From contig JAOTON010001688.1 of the NCBI GenBank assembly GCA_034440635.1, positions 23,006 to 87,005 on the forward strand: a stretch of DNA of 64,000 bases. The letters run 5' to 3'. The notes under the pieces were generated by a model. That model saw only the letters and a program-made list of their open reading frames with translations, searched no databases and was not told the DNA's origin. Made by a program: the position numbers and the translations under genes. Below, piece by piece: positions 55,366 to 64,000 of the stretch (positions are counted from its first letter, which is position 1; the number at the start of each line of letters is the position of its first letter). Source of the DNA: Lepas anatifera (lineage: Eukaryota; Arthropoda; Thecostraca; Lepadidae).

Positions 55366-55968
55366 ACGTGTTATCCATTTTCGGTTATTAACCAAAGATA
55401 CAGAGCTGAAAAAGGGGCTGATAAATGCTATTGCAAAACATGTATAGTTGTGTGCACCTGTTAACATCCAACATTGTCGTGTATTAAAATTAAGTAAAGG
55501 ACAGCTGAAGGATCTTATATAAAGAATAGTTAAACTTACTCATTTAGTGTGGATAAGCATATCTATCTCCGCTAATCATTGTCATTATTCTTCAATATCT
55601 TAATATGCACGGAAGTACCTGACAAAAATGTTCATTATTTTAAAATGAAGAAAATGTGAAAACAGGCAAAGAAGCTGGAAAATATTTTTTCACGTCACAA
55701 TTGCTGCTAGAAAGGCCATTATCGATCTGTTTTTCTATACATGTGTTCGATTCTCTAAAAAAAATATTACACATTGGTAAACATCATAATATGTGGTGCA
55801 GTGTAATTTCCTCAAACCTCTTTATGATCCAACTTATGCAGAGCCGCCCTGTAATACATCTGTACATCGAACATGCTACAGCTCATGGTCACCGCTGCCA
55901 CGGCCTGCCGTCGCAGCCGCTGCCGTCGACGCTGCGTCGGCAAATTCTCTCCGGCTCACCGGCGGACG

Positions 55969-55982
55969 CTGTGACGTCACAG
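55969..55982. promoter_or_regulatory. CRE-type palindrome in a G/C-rich island
   Basis: CTGTGACGTCACAG is a perfect 14-bp palindrome with the TGACGTCA core bound by CREB/ATF factors. It lies in a 120-bp G/C-rich segment (55880-56000) within A/T-rich DNA. An AATAAA follows at about 56016. A promoter is possible but unsupported by a transcript. Confidence 0.45.
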
Positions 55983-58469
55983 GGCACCGAGACACTGTCG
56001 CGTCTGTATGACCAAATAAAGCTATGTAGAAGGGGTTACAGGTGATGATACATCTACGATGCATCCTGAAGGGATACGTTGCAAAGAATTAACCAAAGGT
56101 ATTATCATAAGTTTTCGACACGATATTAGAGACTCTCCTATTAATATCGAAACGACCATCGCCTCCGTTTCACTTTCATTTACGTATGTTAATCTTCTCA
56201 ATTTCTATTGAATGATTCCCAAGATAATTTACATTACTTTACCTTTCACATACATTGAACGTTACATTTTTTTAATCTTTCTCACATATAAATACATTCA
56301 GTTTACTTAATACTCATTTTGACTTATGAAGTTCCGATAATAAGGGGGGTATGTAACATTTAAATACAATTGGAGACATATTTTTCTCATCAATGGCATC
56401 ATACTTTAATTATATCAGTATCCGAGCTAATAATTTCAACGTACTATTCTCATTCCTAAAACATCGACGGCGATCACGATATTCAGCCTGCCTATGCGCG
56501 GTCCCATTTCACCGGAATCTTGCCAACGAAATAACACACATGAAAAAAATCTTGTTGGACTTGCCGGTCTTCCTATGCGTGTTGAAGTGGGCTCGTGCAC
56601 CCTGCGTTTCCAGGTTTCTGTTACTTGGCAGTGCCCTGGGCAAAAATTGTTGGAGGGTGATCTCAAAATATTTACCATGAAGCTTAAACATCCAAATTGG
56701 CAACACTAATGTTACAACAATTAGCAAAAAAATAACAGCTCTAGTTTATTAATGCAACATAAATGGTTTACTTTATCATCTACTCATTATTATTCTGCAT
56801 TGTTTTCAACGTATTAAAGTAATTATCAAGTCTAACGAAATGCAAAGAACGACAGGCAGAAATTTACTGGGTAAATGCTCCTCACTATTTCAAAATTTAA
56901 CACACTATCGCAGAATTTAACAAGTTACTGTCATCATTTTGGAAGGGAGGTTTGTGTCATTGGCGTGTGGGATTGTGCGATAAATGTTTCCCCTCCTTGG
57001 GGCCCCTTCTACGTCGTTTTTAAACCTTAATCCTGCAGCTAAATTACCGTTACTAATTGCAATGCATGCACATTATATTAATATTAACTTTCTCAATTAA
57101 TTTATAATTAATCCTCAATATTTTACCTGTTCCTTGAGGAACAATAATTAGCCTCTTATTTATTTGATTTCTTATGCAAAGCCAATACTCAGAGAATCTT
57201 CTAGAATATGCGCTGTCAATTTATACGGAACCGATTGCATACAGACTCATCAACGGATACTATCATAAACCACAAGGGTCGCGCCTGTAGGGTGTGTTGC
57301 ATTACCCCCCTGCCCCAAAATTATATACTACTTACCACCAGCCGCTGCAGCAGTCAGCCACACGCCATCACCTCTCTCGTAGCCGGCTCGCGTTTCCTCA
57401 GAACGGTGATTTCCCCCTTTTAGTGCACTTTACGCGTTTCGCATTCAGTTCGATACGTGTAGCGATTCCGAGGAATAATAAGACGAATTTAAATGCTGTT
57501 ACGTTCATTGCTGTTGCTAGTTTATTATAAAGGCTTATTAAATATTAGTCGTTTACGCATCTTACGCTATAAATGTTGCACGCACTCGCACTTTAATCAT
57601 CCAATCAATATCTACGCTCAAGGCGGCAAGAACTCGAAATTACTCGATTATTATCGATTACTCTAACCGTTTCATAGCACAAGTTATTAAGCTTATTAAC
57701 ATTATAACCGATATTCTTTCATCGGTTCTCAGTCCTCATTTTACCCTCACCCTTGTAAAAGCTTCGATAGCAAAGCGGGAATTTATTTTCTTTTGGACAG
57801 AGTGTTAGGCATTCAAAGAAACAAAACCCAAGCGATCAGTTGCATAGCGACCTTGATAACATAAAAATCTAAATTACAATCTACGTTACGACCTCGGTTA
57901 GCAATTAGCATGTTAGTTATGATAGGTTGGACTCTACATTCTCATACCTCACTGTATCGAAAAAAATGTACCACAGATTTAGTTGGACATCTCGCAATAA
58001 AACGTTCTTCGCTCTTGCGCCAGCTAAATTTTTCAACATGTTTCGGAAATCTGCAGTCACTCAACATCACATCGTCCCCGATCAGACACACCTATCCCCC
58101 GTTACTTTCCCCATTTAACATCCTATGTAATATGTGCAATAGCCAAGTACCAAAATTAAATGTTTCGAGGTCTAGTTTCACTCCACGCCATATGCCAAAT
58201 TCAATCACATAGTTCCACCGAAATCAATATTTCGTCTAAAGTCTGGTCGAAAATTTGGAGGGGAACTACTAATTTTGAACGGCTCGTTATTCCGGGTACT
58301 CACATTATGTTGCTTTGTTGTTCCCCGCCCCCAGCGCTTGCCTCTGCCGCCGGCGCCCGCGGCGACACTCCGCTCAGGACCCGAGCCGTTTGCAGAGTGC
58401 TAGGCCTCCCAGACGGTGAAGGATGCATCCCCTCCCTCCCTCAAAGGGGGAAGGGTGCGGGCCCGTCGA

Positions 58470-58489
58470 CCGATTTCACCGGAAATCGG
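58470..58489. repeat. Perfect stem-loop near the right end of the 7.1-kb insertion
   Basis: CCGATTTC (58470-58477), loop ACCG, then GAAATCGG (58482-58489). It sits in a C/G-rich block (58320-58520). Confidence 0.75.
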
Positions 58490-59629
58490 CCCGATGGTCA
58501 TACCTCCCCAGGGGGATATGGGTAAGAAACCGTTTTTACTCTTAAATCCCTCAAAAAGGTGAAATCCACTACTTATTTAATGATTTTTCAATTCGACATA
58601 ATTTTCCCCCATTTATCAATTTCGACCCGCCATTGCGTTCTCAAATAGTAGCCCCGGTCCACCTCGTGACACACGACGCCACAATGCCTGCTGAGCACTG
58701 ACTGCTGATAGAAGCGGGTCAGGTACCACGGATGCTGGGGCCTGGTCCGGGAGGCCTAGAAAGAGGGGTGGGGTGCTCCCTGCAATTTTCGACCAGACTT
58801 AAGCCTATGTTAAAGCATGTGACATAGCTTACAACAAAAAAACTAAAATTTGACGGTACCCAGCTAACCTATAAGATTCCATACTTGGTGCCCACTGCAC
58901 GCAAACCCCAAAATGTGTCACATCACACTTTCAGTAAATACTGAATAGATAAAGCTGAAAATTCTCAAATCATCTATTCTTACCACGATCTTGACCACAA
59001 AGTTGAGTTATTGAGCATCTGACCTCTCAAAGGCCATGTTAGGTCACAGGAGCATGGGGTGGTTGTTCTGCCAAGATATTCTCTCACTGAATTGAGATAA
59101 AGCTCCCATTTTGCTTGCATTGTGCTTATATTGTCACGGGAGTCGATTAATATGCAACATGACCATACCAGGTCATCTGTGACCCTGACCTAGGTCTAGG
59201 TCAGGCTCATTTTTATTATTTGACCGAGTAAGGTCATGTTATACATAATTCGATTTGCTGTGGTGAGAGGAATCCAATGATGCATAAAGATTTACTCTAG
59301 CTCCCCTGAGTATAGATCTAGAGAGAGAAACGTGCACTGCTCTGTTGTAAGCCTTTGGAACCTTTTTTTGGCCTATGCTTGACCTTAACATTGACCTGAC
59401 ATAAAAATTATAACGATAAAATTTCTTTGTCTTGTCAAGAGCTTACGAACGCCGCCCGTAATTTTTCTTTAGCTTTCGTGAGAAGTGATATAAGGAGGGG
59501 GCAAAAAACGCCCCCAGCGAGGCGCGTCATTCAGGGACCCAAGCGGGGCGGGTGTTAAGGTTAAGTAAGAATAATCGCTCCAGACTTGAAATAGATACCA
59601 CCCTGAATTGGATTTAGCATTCAATGTGG

Positions 59630-60475
59630 GCAGTGGAAGGGGTCTGACGGCAACACACGGTGGAGGGGTTCCTGAAGAGCCCCATCCCCTGAGGTCGCCG
59701 AAACCCGAAGCGAGTCAGAAAAACGCTTGTTGGGGTGAGGTGGGGAGATGGTAACCTACATTATGGACAAGTTTTATTGACTTAGGTCAATATCATCAAA
59801 GGTCAAACAAGGCCGTAAATGTCAATTCCTGAACCGTGTAGGAGACCTATTGGGAAATGCCGTGATTATGCAAAGAAGGCCGGGAATACGTTAAAAGTTA
59901 ACTAAAGTCGTAGAGGGAAGGTTCACGCATTTTCCCTGATATCTTTTGGTTCAAGGTCATTTTCCAAAGGTCAAGACATCTGACGTGGAAAAATGACATT
60001 CCACAGTAATGTAGAATATAACTCGCCACTATAACAGTGTTTGGACGGGAAATGAAGGTTGAACCTTGAAAAGACCTTTGACATTGACCTCGATCTTATC
60101 ATAGTATAACATATCGCATAATGAACAATGTCATATGACTGGGAAAATTAGGGGTCACATGACCTTGGCCTTGAGCCTTCATGTGGGCTTTATCTTGACA
60201 TAAAACCTGATGACCCTGGAGGGGTCATGAAGTATAGAAAGTGTCAAACCGATCGGCCTAGAGCTATGGTAGCTATGGTAGAGCTCAAAAAGTTAAAGTG
60301 AGGTAACCATGTTTCACCTCGCCTGGTGACCTGACCTATTTTAGCCCGGGGTAAGATATTTCACGGATGGTGTTTTAGTGATGGGGTGAGAGAGGAAGAT
60401 CCCTCAACTGCGGTGGCCTCGGCGTTTTGTCTGCTATTTTGAAAAGAAACCTTGGGGAGGCCTACCGATAGCCCC
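59630..60475 (-). mobile_element. Old TTAA/AGGTCA element F2, A-related
   Basis: The left part (GGGGTCTGACGGC, GTGGAGGGGTTCCTG) matches the inverted F1 right end. The right part (CTCAACTGCGGTG, CTCGGCGTTTTGTCTGC, AACCTTGGGG, GGTAGGGCGAGG) matches the inverted left end of A1/A2. TTAA is no longer visible at either edge. It links subfamilies A and F. Confidence 0.6.
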
Positions 60476-61386
60476 GGTAGGGCGAGGCAGAGGTCATAAA
60501 AAGTCTGAGCGTGCCCACCACATAGGTGGGGAAGATCTCCAGCCGCCGGGAGTCTGGAAATTTTTTATTCTTCCCCTACTGCCCACGTATTTATGGTCTT
60601 CTGACATGTGAGCATTTATATCTTAGGTACTTTTAATCTGCTGATTTTGACACTTTGTGGACTATTTGATCATTGGAAATTTAGATAGTTATTCATTTGG
60701 ACATTCTGGCTATGGGTCATTGTTCCTTAGTCGAAATAAAATGTGGACTATTTAAGCAGTTGACTATTTGAGCACCGCATGAATTCACATCTCTGCAGTC
60801 CTTCTGCTTCATTATTTTCACTGGCACTAGCACGAGCAAAAAATCTGCTGTCAGCCATTCTAAGCGAATCAGGAGCCGCAGCATGATTTGGGGGAAGGTC
60901 GGGCTGGGGAACCTGGGGACTGTGTTTAAGTGAATCCTTTCGCATCCCGGTGGCAAGGGTTGGCATCCGGTGTTGCTTGGCTGACAAGCTTGCGCACGCG
61001 TTGCAAATTGTTATTGCAAATTGCGCACGCGTTGCAAATTGCACACAACGCAAAAGAAGTGTGCCGGACTCGTCTACATAGTTGTGTAGGCTGTGAATTT
61101 GAACCTTTGAACCTCTCGCACTCTGGAAGAAGATGTATATCACAGGAGCAAGATAAATAGAGTAAAGAAACTGGGACTGGTTGGGCAACATACCTACCTG
61201 AGTTATACTTACGCACTATGGAAACTTAAAGTTTGGTGGGAAGATAGTCTACAGTATTGCTGATAACGAACTTCCTCCACTAGGAACAAGAGCTTGGCGC
61301 TTTCTGGGCTACTTTCCAACCTTTCCCACATACTGGTTTCATATAATTCCAGTTATTTTTTCCAGTTCGGCTTATGTCAGGAACCT
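60476..61386. other. Unassigned stretch
   Basis: No gene is called. A 21-bp repeat (TTGCGCACGCGTTGCAAATT plus G) occurs at 60990 and 61021, with further GTTGCAAATT words. The open minus frame at 61191-60748 spans this repeat and has no motif I know. Confidence 0.4.
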
Positions 61387-61945
61387 TTAAGACGCGCATT
61401 GACGGGGGTCTGAGCCACCTTCGCTTTGAAGAGGGGGCGGGTACCCGCCTCCCCCTAAGATCTCGAGAATCACGGTAGGTAACGAAAAACGAAGTATAAA
61501 CGGCGTTGGGTAGCCCATCCACTTCTCCATCGAAAATATTTGAACCATTTTTTCCAGGTCACATTTAAGGTCATGAGAGGCCAAAACATGCCGTATTAGG
61601 GATAACATGTAAATTACGTTTTTCTTCCATTACATCTGAACAAGTAAAAATAGAGACAAAACGACTTAAACTGTATGAATCCTCGTAGTAAGCCGAATCG
61701 AATGATTCATATAATTTGATCGTGCTAGGTCAAATCAAGGATTTGACCTGACCTGAAGAGTCAGGTCCCAGGGTCAAATTATACTCAAAATGCATATCAT
61801 TAGAACTGCAAAGCCAAAGGCGAGTCTAATGCAGCTAAAATAAACGCTCTATCACTATTTGTTACTGAGTTATACAGTAAAAACCATTTTTCCATCCATT
61901 TCCAATGGAGAGGGTCATGCCTCGTACATGCCTCAGGTCATGCCT
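61387..61945 (-). mobile_element. TTAA/AGGTCA element C7, right part truncated
   Basis: It starts TTAAGACGCGCATTGACG at 61387 and follows C1 (TCTGAGCCACCTTCGC, ATCTCGAGAATCACGG, TGCATATCATTAGAAC) to about 61945. It stops before the hairpin end. Several single-base insertions have occurred relative to C1. Confidence 0.85.
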
Positions 61946-62829
61946 AGGCCAGTGTTAAAAATCAGTGACAGGGAGCATGATTAAATGATTTATTATACAT
62001 TTTTAGTAACATCCCAATAAGGTAAGCATGCATTACTCCAGGTATGTACAGTCCCCCTGCAATTGGAAATTGCCATAACCTAGAGCTCGACCGGTTTAGG
62101 ATGGATATCTTGCATCCTATGGTGCCTATAGGTTTTTACGAAACGGTTGCATCATGTGTATTTTTTCAGAGAGCTTTCCAGTGGTCACCATTATTTACTA
62201 ATCTGACATCTGGGTGAGAAAATATTACACAATTACCTCAGTTCGCTGCTTTCTGACAGGGGTAGTCTTCAGCTGACTTGCCACCCGCTTCTCCTGATAA
62301 TCCCTGACCCTCCCCTCGCCCCCATACCTGGACCACGTGACCTCACAGATGAATGGGCGGTTGGCATTGTGCCAGCTCATTCATCCCTCTCATAAATCTT
62401 GTCGTGTCTGAAGGGCACTCGTATGTACAATTGCTCCCACTGTGTTGCTGTGTGCTGGACAACTGGCGTCACTGACCTGGGGCCCCGGTCAGTGGCAGAA
62501 TACCACGCAATGCAGTGGCAGAACCACAGTTGCTTTTTTGAGGGGGGGAGCAATATCAATAAGATGGGCACAGATGGGGCAAACCATCAGGAATATATTT
62601 TGCTGCCCAGGGGAAGCACACGAATTTTCCCTCCTATATCCGCCCTTGTAGTGGCTTGGGTTGCAGGAAACATGTAAGCTATCACATGTGGCTGCCGGGC
62701 TCCCCTCACCTGCATGTTTATTTAGACAGGATTCTGGTAAAACGGCTGATATAGTGATACAACTTTGTTTGGAGGTTTTCATTCAAAATAATATTTTCAG
62801 ATACCTCGTCAAGAAGAGGGGACAGTTGG
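61946..62829. other. Unassigned stretch with a possible small MITE
   Basis: No gene is recognised. Bases 62508-62660 begin CAGTGGCAGAACCACAG and end near ATATCCGCCCTTGTAG, reminiscent of the CAGTGGCGGATC-type MITE, but the match is too weak to call. Confidence 0.35.
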
Positions 62830-63114
62830 AGCCATGGGTGGATCCAAGGGTAAGGAGTGGTGATTGCAGGTCCCCCTCATTGACCACCTCGGCGTCCCCT
62901 AAAATGATCACAGCATTCCTCCTAAACGGTCGATGGCACTTCCTGAAATGTCACTTCCACCCCTCCCCAGGATGCGAAAATCGGCACCCCGCCATAGGAT
63001 TTGGCACCCACCTCGAAGCTTTACCGGCCGAAAAGTGGCTTTACCTAATTTGTACGGATGGCGTCCCACCCCGGCAAAGGTGACCCCCATCGGTGATCCT
63101 GGATCCCCTATGGT
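62830..63114. mobile_element. hAT-like MITE with GGTGGATCCA-type ends
   Basis: The left end is CCATGGGTGGATCCAAGG and the right end is GATCCTGGATCCCCTATGG, an imperfect inverted repeat. The middle has GGAAATGTCACTTCC-like short dyads. The target duplication is not clear. Confidence 0.5.
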
Positions 63115-63943
63115 GGAGCAGATCCCAATTTTCCATTAAACATCGCGATTTACAAGAAACAATAGGAAAATCGGGCATTGTGTGGGCAGCATTTTGCGAA
63201 GGTCTCAAGAAGCCTGAACCTGACAGGAGGTTTTGTTTTTAGATGAGGAAATTTTCTTGTCAAGGGTGACGGTTCCACTGGCTCTATCACTGTTTCGTCG
63301 GTGGCAGCGATTATTTATTATAGGACAATTGCTTCCAACTAAATGAAGCAATTCCGTACTGAGAATTTTTAAATTTCCAACTTGAGAACCTTTGTAGAGT
63401 CTATTTCTCAGGAGCATAAAACTGGCTTGCCTCGCTTACGACTAAAAATCACGCAGTCGTTTCCCCTCAACGAACGGCAACCATTTACTTTTAACTGGGG
63501 AGGATTGAGTTTCCATGAACTGGCCTCTAGACTGACATCACACACGGTGCAAGCAAGCATAGCGTTTGCGATAGTCTCTAACAAAAATTGTTGCAGGGTT
63601 GGACGACGCTCCAGCTCTCAAAGTTATATGGCGTTACCAACTCCTCCCCCTGTAAGGAGAGATTTAGTGCATTGATCATCATACCTATTCAGAGAATCTG
63701 CCTGGACATGAACCCATGGATGAACCCGGGGGAGTTGAGGCCAGGGAATCAGCGCTAAGTTTCTTGCGGCCCCTTTTGGCAGCACCCTCACTTGTCGGAA
63801 GGATATGATCATATTTTGTGCTGAAAATATTAGATAATTTGTAGCAAGTATTACAAAGGTATAAAAGCCCCTATCGTAGCAGCTTTAGCGGTGATAGTGA
63901 TCGTTGTTGAGAGTATCATTAGCGGTAAAAATTGGTCAGTGAT
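63115..63943. other. Unassigned stretch
   Basis: Only short frames without motifs. No structure is recognised. Confidence 0.4.
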
Positions 63944-64000
63944 GGATCTAGGCGGTAGTTTTGGTGGGACAGACAAAATCGAAACGCAAGAAAAACGTCG
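63944..64000. mobile_element. hAT-like MITE, cut by the window edge
   Basis: CAGTGATGGATCTAGGCGG, then GGGACAGACAAAAT and AAGAAAAACGTC, follow the start of the MITE at 43441 (CAGTGGCGGATCTAGCCGG, GGGGCAAACC, AAAAAAAACGTC). The rest lies outside the window. Confidence 0.65.

Larger units (their letters stand above)
51782..58926. mobile_element. 7.1-kb insertion of unknown type in D4
   Basis: The edges are set by D2: GGGCTCGCTTT before and CTTTCAGTAAATAC after, so CTTT may be a 4-bp target duplication. The termini read TTGTGACGTAGGG and, inverted, TGTGATGTGACACA, a weak inverted repeat. No transposase, polymerase or long frame is recognised. Contents: a hairpin-rich block (52624-53041), TCATC-rich sequence (53090-53290), tandem duplications (54066-54327, 54936-55365), a short G/C-rich island with a TGACGTCA palindrome (55880-56000), and a C/G-rich end with a hairpin (58470-58489). 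Much of the rest is A/T-rich. Confidence 0.6.

Noticed and set aside
56393..56709. Overlapping frames that vaguely recall a retroviral-type protease
   Set aside because: No Asp-Thr/Ser-Gly motif and no neighbouring polymerase.
60748..61191. 147-codon minus-strand frame
   Set aside because: It spans a small direct repeat, has no motif, and there is no splice or start evidence.

Overview
The window looks like nuclear DNA from a repeat-rich metazoan, most likely an invertebrate. The reasons are APE-type LINEs of the CR1/L2/Jockey and L1/Tx1 groups, hAT-like and TTAA-target DNA elements, a short-LTR retrotransposon with a phlebovirus-glycoprotein-like envelope relic, a tRNA-derived SINE family, a 438-bp (GA)n tract, and spliced host-type genes. 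I cannot name the species. There are no prokaryotic genes, CRISPR arrays, rRNA or intact tRNA genes.

The dominant theme is one large family of short (about 0.85-1.2 kb) non-coding elements bounded by TTAA. I call the subfamilies A to F (my labels). All share an order of modules: terminal TTAA plus G/C-rich repeats; in B, C and E a GC hairpin followed by a T run; then many copies of the hexamer AGGTCA/TGACCT, the nuclear-receptor half-site, often as facing pairs. I count about 16 exact hexamers in the 850-bp copy at 15289-16138, where chance predicts fewer than one. Orientation '+' below means the GC-hairpin/'CTCGGGTTTTT' end is on the left. No transposase for them is in the window.

Layout. 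1-8012: A elements nested in each other, with a B element inside A and a LINE (with a 2A-like peptide ahead of its endonuclease) inside B. 8013-9317: a LINE fragment with a twin-priming inversion. 9393-10422: a D element. 10423-13674: no gene recognised. 13675-17515: LINE remains, a 141-bp tandem repeat, and a LINE reverse transcriptase cut exactly at TTAA by a C element. 18292-26864: C and A elements carrying a minus-strand LINE, a second TTAA element type and a 2.3-kb hAT-like element. 27300-37310: two copies of an LTR element with an envelope-like relic; the better one lies inside a C element, which lies inside an L1/Tx1-like LINE. 38284-41815: B in E, foldback hairpins, another E. 42834-49933: a C element holding a D element, which holds a 4.7-kb unit with a promoter-like region, a donor site and two coding exons of an uncharacterised protein. 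50405-51222 (minus): the best host gene candidate, a cyclase/kynurenine-formamidase-like protein with one frameshift. 51294-51732: (GA)n. 51782-58926: a 7.1-kb insertion that splits a D element and carries a cluster of perfect hairpins. 59558-64000: old A-like and C-like copies and small hAT-like MITEs.

Almost all coding capacity belongs to decayed mobile elements. The nesting gives a relative insertion history, and several empty-site comparisons inside the window (LINE frames, paired element copies) confirm the element boundaries.
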